This document shows positions 33,814 through 40,611 of a stretch of 40,611 nucleotides of DNA, piece by piece (positions within the stretch are counted from its first letter, which is position 1; every line of letters starts with the position of its first letter). The stretch is from positions 1-40,611 of the forward strand of contig MKUL01000064.1 in assembly GCA_001897795.1 (NCBI GenBank), in the 5' to 3' direction. The notes beneath the pieces are model-generated. The model made no database searches. It worked only from the letters and a program-made list of their open reading frames with translations, and was not told where the DNA came from. The position numbers and the translations under genes were made by a program. The DNA is from Alphaproteobacteria bacterium 41-28 (GTDB lineage: Bacteria > Pseudomonadota > Alphaproteobacteria > UBA9655).

Positions 33814-35748
33814 ATGTCAGCACATCATCTTAAATATAATAAAATCTTCCGTCGTTATTTAAATCGTTTTGCCGTTATACCTCTGGTTAGCTTGTCCTTT
33901 TTATTCAATTTTGCAAGTTCTACTGATGTTGAAGCGGCATCTGGAAAAACGACTGTAAAAAAAGCGAAACGTTTAAAAAGAACTTCACTAAGGAGATCCA
34001 GAGGTGCGCGTACAAAAAGAACTTCACTAAGGAGATCTAGAGGCGCGCGTTCAAAAAGAGCTTCACTAAGGAGGTCAAGAGGTGCGCGTTCAAAAAGAGC
34101 TATGCTACGTTCTAAAAGAATTCAATCAAAAAAAACTAGCACAGTTTTAGCACCATCTCTCACGATGGCTCCTGTACCTGTAATTGAACCAATACAAATT
34201 TCAGCCTCAATATCTGAGCCAGTTTTGATTTCGTCTGCGACACCCGTGGTAGAAGGAGTGTCAGCGCAAGCATCGGCGTTGCCTTCGTCTGCAGCGACAT
34301 CCGTGGTAGAAGGAGCACAAGCATCGGTGTTGCCTTCGTCTGCTGCGACACCCGTGGTAGAAGGAGCACCAGCATCGGTGTTGCCTTCGTCTGCGACGCC
34401 CGTGGCTGAAGGGGCATTAAGACAAACATCTGTTGTTCAAACGGAAGATTCTGCAGCATCGTCGGTAACATCACTGTTAGCTCCTCTAAATCTTAGTGAA
34501 GAAAATACACAGCTCGTGGTTCTTGAAGAACAGCCTAGTTCTGATTTAGAAGGAGCTTCTCTTCATCAAGTCTCTTTAGCGCAAGTTAATTCTCAAACAG
34601 AATCTTCATTAGTAGCAGGAGTTCCATCAGCTCCACCACCACCACCACCTCCTCCTCCAATCGATTTGACAATAACTTATAGAGTTGAAGGAGAACGTGA
34701 TGCATTAGCTGAAGAGACAGCAACACCCTCAGTTGTAAATGGTAATACTGTTGAAGAAGGTAATAATTTAGTGGAAGCTCTGGCAGCCAGGAGGCTAGGC
34801 ATCGAGGATGATAGTGATGAAGAGGGATTTGATACCGAGGATGAAGGGTTTGATAGCGAGGATGAGTTTAATAACGAAGATGAAAAAAAGAGCCGCAAGC
34901 TATCCGAAAATAAAGTTAATATACAAGTTGATCTCTCTGAGAGGGAAGAAGATTCTGCGGAGCCCGCATTTGGAGCAGAGACATCGGCATTTGGAGTGGC
35001 ATCTGAACCTATGGAAGAAGCAGGGTTAATAGCACCTCCATCAGCACCACCACCTCCTCCTCTTGCATCTTCAGACGTTTTGCCAAAATCTGAAGAGGTT
35101 GGAGGGCAACTTAATAATGTATCAACTGGAGAAGTAGAAACTCATCCTGTTATAACAGATAATTATGCTTTAGAGATTGAAAGTAGTAAGGAAAGAAATC
35201 AAGAACTAGAGGCTCTCATAGAGAGTCAAAAGACGATTATGAAATCTTCTAACAAAACCTCGAAAAAGTATAAGATGGCCAAGCAACGGAAATTAGACTT
35301 GAAACAAGAGAAAAAAGATTTGGAGAAAAAGTTACACGAATTAGAAAAAGCGGAAAAGCAAAAGAAACAAGAAGCAGCTAAGGGTGTTCTTGGTAAATTG
35401 AAAAAACTAGCAGGCGGTGATTGGCTTGGTAGTATTAAGGAAGGTAAATTCACTTTAAAAAAGAATAACAATCAAGAAAATAGCGAAGGGAAAACAGCTC
35501 TAGAAGAGGAAAAAAGTGAAGGTTGGATGTCTAAAATTAGTAGAATGATCTCAAAGAAGAAAGAAGAAAAACTAAAAAAGAAAGAAGAAAAAAAGAAAAA
35601 AATAGAGAGCTTGAAAAGAAAGAAAACGGATGATGAAGAATCGAGCGAATTCCCTAAGAACAAACGACGGAGTATCAATTCAGGTGAATACAGTACAGAT
35701 GCATGGGATACAGGTGAATTTAGTTCAGGCGAATGGAAGGTCAGATGA
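33814..35748 (+). CDS. Secreted WASP-like paralogue with basic repeats and divergent WH2-connector-acidic C-terminus
   Basis: This 644-residue paralogue is preceded by AAGGGGGGG. Order: signal-like N-terminus (about 8-42, VIPLVSLSF, VEAAS); three 13-residue basic repeats RTSLRRSRGARTK and variants (56-94); four Val-Val-Glu-Gly/Leu-Pro-Ser-Ser units (142-200); polyproline at 274-282 and 411-416; Asp/Glu-rich stretch (331-357); coiled coil (about 455-530). The C-terminus has WLGSIKEGKFTLKK (537-550), WH2-like with one extra residue, EGWMSKISRMISKKK (569-583) paralleling the first protein's connector, and DAWDTGEFSSGEWKVR with acidic-Trp elements. I infer the same class of effector, probably more diverged. 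After the stop, another frame continues SDEYASSGE. Confidence 0.75.
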   Translation: MSAHHLKYNKIFRRYLNRFAVIPLVSLSFLFNFASSTDVEAASGKTTVKKAKRLKRTSLRRSRGARTKRTSLRRSRGARSKRASLRRSRGARSKRAMLRSKRIQSKKTSTVLAPSLTMAPVPVIEPIQISASISEPVLISSATPVVEGVSAQASALPSSAATSVVEGAQASVLPSSAATPVVEGAPASVLPSSATPVAEGALRQTSVVQTEDSAASSVTSLLAPLNLSEENTQLVVLEEQPSSDLEGASLHQVSLAQVNSQTESSLVAGVPSAPPPPPPPPPIDLTITYRVEGERDALAEETATPSVVNGNTVEEGNNLVEALAARRLGIEDDSDEEGFDTEDEGFDSEDEFNNEDEKKSRKLSENKVNIQVDLSEREEDSAEPAFGAETSAFGVASEPMEEAGLIAPPSAPPPPPLASSDVLPKSEEVGGQLNNVSTGEVETHPVITDNYALEIESSKERNQELEALIESQKTIMKSSNKTSKKYKMAKQRKLDLKQEKKDLEKKLHELEKAEKQKKQEAAKGVLGKLKKLAGGDWLGSIKEGKFTLKKNNNQENSEGKTALEEEKSEGWMSKISRMISKKKEEKLKKKEEKKKKIESLKRKKTDDEESSEFPKNKRRSINSGEYSTDAWDTGEFSSGEWKVR

Positions 35749-36336
35749 GTATGCTTCTTCGGGTGAATAGAAGGCTAGGTAAATGGAATGACTATGAGAA
35801 AATTACCTTGCTAAGAATCGTCTAGCTTTATCGTTAGACTTGAATGAGAGGGTAAGTTCTCATAGTTGAGTTAAGACTACAAGGAGGGATTTTCCCTTAT
35901 TAATGTGTGAATTGGCTAAAGGGGTAATTAATGCATGCTGTTCCCTGGGTTAAGCTCGGGAAGAATGTGATGTACTGTTACCAGAAGAGCTGGGGTGGAG
36001 AAAAAATCTAATTTTTGTTTTAACAAGATTGCTTCATCGTTGCACTTCTCGCCTCGGCGCAGCCTGGGTTGCTAGGGTAAGAAAAATAGTGGTGCTTTGT
36101 TGTAAAAAGAGAACAAAATAAATCTAAAAACAATAATATTCAATAAATTTTATTGGATACTATTTTTAAAAAATTGATTGCAAATAAAAAAATAAAGTGT
36201 ATACTTAACAATAAACCCATTTAACGTATATTTGATAAATCAAAAGTTGAATTGGGTGAAAATTAAATATTAGTAATTTGATTTTAAATTTATTGTATGG
36301 TACAATAAAATTGTTGATATTTTGATGGTGATTATT
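35749..36336. other. Long gap before the third paralogue
   Basis: Nearly 590 bases without a gene I can support. It starts with decaying repeats of the preceding gene's SGE-type tail, then has CAAGGAGGGATTTTCCC near 35880 with no frame behind it. A partial dispersed repeat (GATTGCTTCATCGTTGCAC...CTCGGCGCAGCC) occupies about 36027-36075. Very AT-rich sequence leads into the next gene. Confidence 0.5.
36178..36205 (+). promoter_or_regulatory. Possible sigma-70 promoter of the third paralogue
   Basis: TTGCAA at 36178-36183 and TATACT at 36200-36205 are separated by 16 bases, about 130 bases before the likely start at 36337. The surrounding AT-richness makes chance matches likely. Confidence 0.35.
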
Positions 36337-37731
36337 ATGAATAGTAAATTTGTTCGGCGGGTTATCGGTGGTTTGACTATCGTCCCCCTAATGGCATTAG
36401 CCTTTTTAACGAGTCCTGCAAGTTCTACTGAAGCAGAAGCAGCGACTATAAAGAAAACAAGAGCGGCGCGTACAAAGAAAGGCAGGACTTCTCGTGTTAA
36501 AAGAGCAAGAACTGCTCGTACAAAGAAAGCAAAAACTGTTCGTGCAAAGAAAGCAAGAACTACTCGCGTTAAAAAAACAAGAAATGTTCGTGCAAAAAGA
36601 GCGAGAGGCGCCACGAGAAGGCGTTCAAGAAGAGCGGTAACGGCTCCTGTAGTATCTCCAGCACCAGTAATGGCACCAGCTCCAGTAGCAGTACCAGCCC
36701 CTGTAGCGGGCCACAGGCCTGGGGCAGGAGCACCAGCAGCACTGCCTATAGCAGCGCCTCCTGCTCCTAAAGCAGCGGCGCCTGGTCCCGCAGTAGGAGC
36801 GCCACCAGCACCTCCTCCACCAGCAGTAGGAGCACCACCAGCACCTCCTCCACCAGCAGTAGGAGCGCCACCAGCACCTCCTCCACCAGCAGTAGGAGCG
36901 CCACCAGCACCTCCTCCACCAGCAGTAGGAGCGCCACCAGCACCCCCTCCACCAGCAGTAGGAGCACCACCAGCACCTCCTCCACCAGCAGTAGGAGCGC
37001 CACCAGCACCTCCCCCACCGGCAGCAGGAGCACCAGTACCACCACCACAAGGGGTAGGAGTTCCTGGAGGTGGAGGGCTTGTTAAGCCAGATGCGGCAGC
37101 ACTTATAGCTGGAGCAGCTGCGTTAAAGAAAGCCGCACCTGCTGCAGCACCTAAAGCAGCACCTGGAGCAGGAGCAGCAGCTCCTGGTGGCATACAAGGA
37201 CAACTCGTTCAAGCAGCAGGAGGGCTGATAGCTAAGGTTCAACAGAATCAACCAGATGGTACACCTGATGAAAATGAAGATGAAGGTGAATGGCAAGACG
37301 AGGTAAAGGTGCAAGGTCAACCAGCGGGAGCTGGAGCACAAGCACCAGATCAAGATCTGGGAGCGCCAGTACCACCTCCACCACCAGCGGGAGCTGGAGC
37401 ACAAGCACCAGCTGATCAAGATGCTGTAGGGGAGGGAGCCCCAGTGCCACCTCCTCCACCAGCAGGAGCTGGAGCACAAGCACCAGCTGATCAAGATGCT
37501 GTAGTGGTGGGAGCCCCAGTGCCACCTCCACCACCAAAAGCACCAGCAGCACCTCCAGAAGTGAACCCTGAAGTGCAAGAAGTTCTAAAAGTTGGACTTG
37601 CAAAAATACTCGGCAAACAAAAAGGAAAAAAATCCGAAGAGGAAATAGAAGCTAAAAAACTCGAGAAAGCTCAAAAAGCTTTAAAACCAGCCGGTAAGGC
37701 TCCTAAAGATGAAGATGATTTTGAATTCTGA
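36337..37731 (+). CDS. Secreted polyproline-repeat paralogue with acidic-aromatic motifs
   Basis: From ATG 36337 the protein has 464 residues; upstream TTG/ATG codons (36322, 36325) are possible, and no start has a strong ribosome site. The N-terminus (KFVRRVIGGLTIVPLMALAF...TEAEAA) and the Lys/Arg-rich segment (39-99) clearly match the two preceding genes. Then come seven 11-residue AVGAPPAPPPP units (152-228) plus a variant, an Ala-rich part with AALIAGAAALKKA (254-266), GQLVQAAGGLIAKVQ and acidic NEDEGEWQDE (313-322). Three PVPPPPPAGAGAQAP-type units follow. The chain ends in a Lys/Glu helix and DEDDFEF. The acidic-Trp segment resembles WASP acidic motifs; a true WH2 is not evident. A strong terminator follows. 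Confidence 0.75.
   Translation: MNSKFVRRVIGGLTIVPLMALAFLTSPASSTEAEAATIKKTRAARTKKGRTSRVKRARTARTKKAKTVRAKKARTTRVKKTRNVRAKRARGATRRRSRRAVTAPVVSPAPVMAPAPVAVPAPVAGHRPGAGAPAALPIAAPPAPKAAAPGPAVGAPPAPPPPAVGAPPAPPPPAVGAPPAPPPPAVGAPPAPPPPAVGAPPAPPPPAVGAPPAPPPPAVGAPPAPPPPAAGAPVPPPQGVGVPGGGGLVKPDAAALIAGAAALKKAAPAAAPKAAPGAGAAAPGGIQGQLVQAAGGLIAKVQQNQPDGTPDENEDEGEWQDEVKVQGQPAGAGAQAPDQDLGAPVPPPPPAGAGAQAPADQDAVGEGAPVPPPPPAGAGAQAPADQDAVVVGAPVPPPPPKAPAAPPEVNPEVQEVLKVGLAKILGKQKGKKSEEEIEAKKLEKAQKALKPAGKAPKDEDDFEF
36790..37050 (+). repeat. 33-base tandem repeat inside the third paralogue
   Basis: Seven near-identical 33-base units (each including CCACCAGCAGTAGGAGCGCC and then ACCAGCACCTCCT) encode AVGAPPAPPPP; an eighth is variant. 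Only single synonymous changes separate the units, so recent expansion or homogenisation is likely. Confidence 0.95.
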
Positions 37732-37740
37732 ACACTCTAA

Positions 37741-37763
37741 AAAGCCCCTTCGGGGGCTTTTTT
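37741..37763 (+). terminator. Rho-independent terminator
   Basis: AAAGCCCC, loop TTCG, GGGGCTTT, then TTT: a perfect stem with a stable UUCG tetraloop and U-run, ten bases after the stop of the third paralogue. It separates the effector cluster from rpmI. Confidence 0.95.
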
Positions 37764-37958
37764 CTTATACGGTGTCTTCGATTAGTTTTGATAAATTTGA
37801 TATTATTAAAAATGGTTTTTTCTTGCGCTTTGAAGGAGATCTTGATATAGGTCCTAAATCTCTAGCCAGGCGAGGGGAATACCCGGGCATGCCGACCTAG
37901 ACCTTATCCTCATGGAAGTGGGGATTTAGCAGAACTATTTTTGAAAGAGAGTGATAAA

Positions 37959-38159
37959 ATGCCCAAGATGAAGACAAAGAGTAGCGTGAAAAAGCGCTTT
38001 CGCCTGACGGCGACTGGTAAAGTCATTATGGCTCAAGCAGGAAAACGACATGGAATGCGCAAGCGTTCTCCAGAAGTAAGGCGGACATCCCGCGGCACCA
38101 CAATCATGAGAGAGTGCGATGCTAAAATTGTACGTCGTTTTATGCCCTACGGTATTTAG
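37959..38159 (+). CDS. rpmI: 50S ribosomal protein L35
   Basis: This 66-residue basic protein starts at ATG 37959, giving the canonical [17 protein letters not shown]; an earlier ATG at 37941 would add six residues not found in the family. [14 protein letters not shown] and the C-terminal RRFMPYGI are typical of alphaproteobacterial L35. It is followed by rplT after 12 bases. infC is not adjacent. The 195-base leader after the upstream terminator could hold a promoter or regulatory RNA, but I recognise none. Confidence 0.97.
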   Translation: MPKMKTKSSVKKRFRLTATGKVIMAQAGKRHGMRKRSPEVRRTSRGTTIMRECDAKIVRRFMPYGI

Positions 38160-38171
38160 GAGGATTGAGTC

Positions 38172-38531
38172 ATGGCACATATTAAACGTGGAAAAACAAC
38201 TCACGCCCGTCACAAAAAAGTTCTGAAGCTTGCAAAAGGCTATCGGGGACGTTCTAAAAATTGCTTTAGAATTGCAATTCAGCGCGTTGAAAAAGCGCTT
38301 CAATACGCTTATCGTGATCGCCGAAACAGGAAGCGCGATTTTCGCGGACTCTGGATTCAGCGTATCAATGCAGGCACGCGTGAACACGGTTTGACCTATT
38401 CGAAGTTCATTAACGGCCTCACCAAGGCTGGAATTGACATCGACCGGAAGGTACTAGCCGATCTTGCCGTTCATGAGCCTGCGGCTTTTAAATCAATCGT
38501 GGATCAAGCCCAGAAAGCATTGGCTGCGTAG
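38172..38531 (+). CDS. rplT: 50S ribosomal protein L20
   Basis: This 119-residue protein shows the usual L20 pattern: [50 protein letters not shown], then the globular [22 protein letters not shown]20 binds 23S rRNA early in assembly and in some bacteria represses its own operon. AGGAGG lies before the ATG. pheST, a frequent neighbour, is absent here; a palindromic repeat and lysS follow instead. Confidence 0.98.
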   Translation: MAHIKRGKTTHARHKKVLKLAKGYRGRSKNCFRIAIQRVEKALQYAYRDRRNRKRDFRGLWIQRINAGTREHGLTYSKFINGLTKAGIDIDRKVLADLAVHEPAAFKSIVDQAQKALAA

Positions 38532-38551
38532 GAAATTAAGGCTGGCTTTTA

Positions 38552-38667
38552 CCCCTCACCCGCCGCTTTGCGGCGACCTCTCCCACAAGGGGGAGAGGTA
38601 AAGCAAGTAGTACTAAAATCACCTCTCCCTTTGTGGGAGAGGTCGCCACGAAGTGGCGGGTGAGGGG
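38552..38667. repeat. Large inverted repeat CCCCTCACCCGCC...GGCGGGTGAGGGG
   Basis: Perfect 13-base outer arms enclose nested arms (GCGACCTCTCCCACAA against TTGTGGGAGAGGTCGC) and a middle hairpin made of GGGGGAGAGGT and ACCTCTCCC. Same family as 30375-30507, and it could extrude as a cruciform or fold as a strong RNA hairpin downstream of rplT. Confidence 0.93.
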
Positions 38668-38735
38668 TTTCAACAAAAACGACAGGCTAATGCCCGTGGT
38701 GATAAAAATGAAACAGCTATCCGCTTATTTTTCCT

Positions 38736-38761
38736 GAGAGGTTTTAATCCTCTCATTTTTT
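38736..38761 (+). terminator. Possible rho-independent terminator after rplT
   Basis: GAGAGG, a 7-base AT loop, CCTCTC, then ATTTTTT. The stem is only six base pairs. It lies 205 bases past rplT, beyond the palindromic repeat. The same bases also lie within a minus-strand open stretch of about 50 codons (38725-38880). Confidence 0.5.
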
Positions 38762-38895
38762 AAAACCTGATCTAGATCGCCGCTCTGGTCAATAACGAGA
38801 TGAACAATGTTTCCTATTTGTCCTGGTTCATTTCTCTTTATTTCTTTGAGAAAATAGGTAACAACTAAGGAAGTAATGTTGTTAAAGGTTCAAAC

Positions 38896-40506
38896 ATGGA
38901 AGACATACGATCATTGGCTCAAACCTCCACGGCCTGGCCCTTTGAGGAAGCACGCAAAATTCTCAATCGCTTAGGAGGTAAAACACCTCCCAAAGGCTAT
39001 GTATTGTTCGAGACTGGATATGGTCCTTCAGGTCTTCCCCACATAGGCACCTTTGGCGAAGTTGTTCGCACAACCATGGTTCGCCAAGCTTTTTCCCTTC
39101 TTTTTGATATTCCAACAATACTTTACGCTTTTTCGGATGATATGGATGGCATGAGAAAAGTGCCGGATAATATTCCTAATCCTGAAATGGTAAGAGAACA
39201 CCTCGGAAAGCCTTTAACTCGCGTTCCTGATCCCTTTGGAACCCATGAGAGTTTTGGTCATCACAACAATGCGCGCCTAAAAGCCTTTTTGGATGTCTTT
39301 GGGTTTGATTACGAGTTTGTAAGTTCAACAGATTGCTATACTACAGGCCGTTTTGATACCATGTTGCTATCTGTTTTGTCCCACTACGATGCGATCATGA
39401 ACGTTATTTTACCAACACTCAGGGACGAAAGACGTGCAACCTACAGTCCATTTTTACCGGTTTCTGCTGAAACGGGGCAGGTTTTACAAGTCCCCATTGT
39501 TGAGCGCAATGAAAAGGCAGGGACGGTTGTCTACAAACGGGACGATGGAAAGCATATCGAAACCCCTGTAACAGGTGGCCATTGTAAGCTCCAATGGAAA
39601 GTAGATTGGGGGATGAGGTGGGCTGCCTTTGATGTTGATTATGAGATGTCTGGGAAGGATCTTATTGATTCCGTTAGACTTTCAAGCCAAGTTTGTAAAA
39701 TTCTCGGACGCAAGCCTCCCGAAGGATTTAACTATGAGCTGTTTTTGGATGCAGATGGAACAAAAATTTCAAAATCGAAAGGTAACGGCCTGACGATTGA
39801 AGAATGGCTGCAGTATGCTCCCGAAGAAAGTCTCGCCTACTACATGTACCAATCGCCTCGGAAAGCAAAACGCCTTTATTTCGATGTGATTCCAAGAGCC
39901 GTTGATGAGTATTTAAGCTTTTTGGAGAAATTCCCTGAGCAACCATTAGACCAACAATTGAATAACCCTGCTTGGCATGTACATAATAGCAAACCACCAA
40001 AGGAAGAGCTTCCCTTAAGTTTTGGAATTTTGCTCAACTTGGCGAGCGTCACAAATACGGAAGACAAAACTGTATTATGGGGATTTATTAGTCGATATGC
40101 CCCAAATGCAAAACCAGAGACCATGCCAATAGTCGATCGTCTTGTGGGCTATGCAATTGCCTATTATCGCGACTTTGTAAAGCCTCACAAGCATTATCGC
40201 GTCCCCACGCCAGAGGAGCGGAAGGCTCTTGAAGATCTCGCTCAAAGCTTAAAGGGGTTACCGAAAGATCAAGATGCAATTCAAACAGAAGTCTTTGAAG
40301 TGGGAAAACGGCACAATTATACAAACTTAAGAGATTGGTTTAAGGCCCTTTACCAGATTCTCCTGGGACAAGACGAAGGCCCGCGCATGGGATCTTTTAT
40401 TGCTCTATATGGCCTTGATGAGAGCGTTGCCTTAATTGAGGAGGCCTTAAAGAAGGGTGAGAAGGATTGTGTAGGGGTGAGTTTTAAGGATTTCACCAAT
40501 CCTTAA
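38896..40506 (+). CDS. lysS: Lysyl-tRNA synthetase, class I
   Basis: This 536-residue enzyme charges tRNA-Lys with a class I Rossmann-fold catalytic domain, the form found in archaea and most alphaproteobacteria rather than the class II LysS of most bacteria. The HIGH-type motif is in [14 protein letters not shown] (His49-Ile50-Gly51), and the KMSKS-type motif is KISKSKGNG from 290. [18 protein letters not shown] and [14 protein letters not shown] are characteristic of the class I family. The C-terminal helical anticodon-binding region is present to the usual length, so it looks functional. Confidence 0.96.
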   Translation: MEDIRSLAQTSTAWPFEEARKILNRLGGKTPPKGYVLFETGYGPSGLPHIGTFGEVVRTTMVRQAFSLLFDIPTILYAFSDDMDGMRKVPDNIPNPEMVREHLGKPLTRVPDPFGTHESFGHHNNARLKAFLDVFGFDYEFVSSTDCYTTGRFDTMLLSVLSHYDAIMNVILPTLRDERRATYSPFLPVSAETGQVLQVPIVERNEKAGTVVYKRDDGKHIETPVTGGHCKLQWKVDWGMRWAAFDVDYEMSGKDLIDSVRLSSQVCKILGRKPPEGFNYELFLDADGTKISKSKGNGLTIEEWLQYAPEESLAYYMYQSPRKAKRLYFDVIPRAVDEYLSFLEKFPEQPLDQQLNNPAWHVHNSKPPKEELPLSFGILLNLASVTNTEDKTVLWGFISRYAPNAKPETMPIVDRLVGYAIAYYRDFVKPHKHYRVPTPEERKALEDLAQSLKGLPKDQDAIQTEVFEVGKRHNYTNLRDWFKALYQILLGQDEGPRMGSFIALYGLDESVALIEEALKKGEKDCVGVSFKDFTNP

Positions 40507-40611
40507 ATAAACGGCCATGTTTTATGCCCCCGTTTCGTCATTCCCGCTTTCGCGCACAAGTGTCCGGGGAAAGTGTGGAGTGCTATTGAAAAGATTAAGT
40601 ATTCCTTCTCT

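Noticed and set aside
36790..37050. Regularly spaced repeats that might suggest a CRISPR array
   Set aside because: The 33-base units are directly contiguous with no unique spacers and translate in frame to an 11-residue proline repeat.
36270..37193. 307-codon Gly/Ala-rich frame on the minus strand, resembling a PE-PGRS-like protein
   Set aside because: It is the antisense of the Pro/Ala-repeat gene; a polyproline repeat read backwards gives Gly-rich open frames automatically. The plus-strand protein has paralogous N-termini, an export signal and a terminator.

Overview
The window reads as chromosome of a low-to-moderate G+C, host-associated alphaproteobacterium, most likely a Holosporales/Paracaedibacter-type endosymbiont of protists. 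This rests on a COQ9-family protein, a class I lysyl-tRNA synthetase, a membrane-anchored CycM-like cytochrome c, a truB-rpsO-pnp block, many secreted proteins without recognisable families, toxin-antitoxin modules and abundant dispersed palindromic repeats. The lineage is inferred from gene content by eye; no search was run.

Layout. 1-4.6 kb: a secreted hypothetical, a phhB remnant, intact phhB overlapping rpe, an outer-membrane beta-barrel protein, tRNA-Arg(ACG) and a lytic transglycosylase. 4.6-8 kb: a BioC-type methyltransferase, an anchored cytochrome c and a secreted protein with TraB/GumN motifs. 8-15.7 kb: a yej peptide ABC importer operon with two tandem substrate-binding genes (yejA, yejA, yejB, yejE, yejF) and a palindromic element between yejA2 and yejB. 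15.8-21.6 kb: an accessory stretch with a secreted methyltransferase-like protein, a HigBA-type and a MazEF-type toxin-antitoxin pair, a DUF4143-type ATPase and a Sel1 protein, punctuated by two copies of the 5' end of truB. 21.6-26.4 kb: truB-rpsO-pnp and a nitronate monooxygenase-like gene. 26.6-29.5 kb: two secreted low-complexity proteins (one with EPTYG-like repeats, one with a class I SH3-ligand motif) and a Fic/RhuM-C-terminal-like protein whose Fic motif is damaged. 29.5-31.9 kb: LD-carboxypeptidase, rpsU, COQ9 and an AAG-family DNA glycosylase. 32-37.7 kb: three consecutive paralogous secreted proteins. 37.9-40.6 kb: rpmI-rplT and class I lysS.

The most notable system is the 32-37.7 kb trio. 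Each protein has a conserved export-signal-like N-terminus, a very Arg/Lys-rich segment and polyproline tracts. The first ends in what reads as a complete WASP-type V-C-A module: a WH2 motif (LLDSIKGGIQLK), an amphipathic connector and a terminal acidic-tryptophan DDEWEG. The second carries a divergent version, and the third has polyproline repeats with acidic-aromatic motifs. I infer a family of secreted eukaryote-like actin nucleation-promoting factors, comparable in design to Rickettsia RickA, Listeria ActA and host N-WASP. The assignment rests on motif reading and needs structural and biochemical confirmation.

Taken together, housekeeping blocks (rpe, truB-rpsO-pnp, rpmI-rplT-lysS) are interleaved with host-interaction candidates, and repeats and gene fragments mark where DNA was inserted or duplicated.
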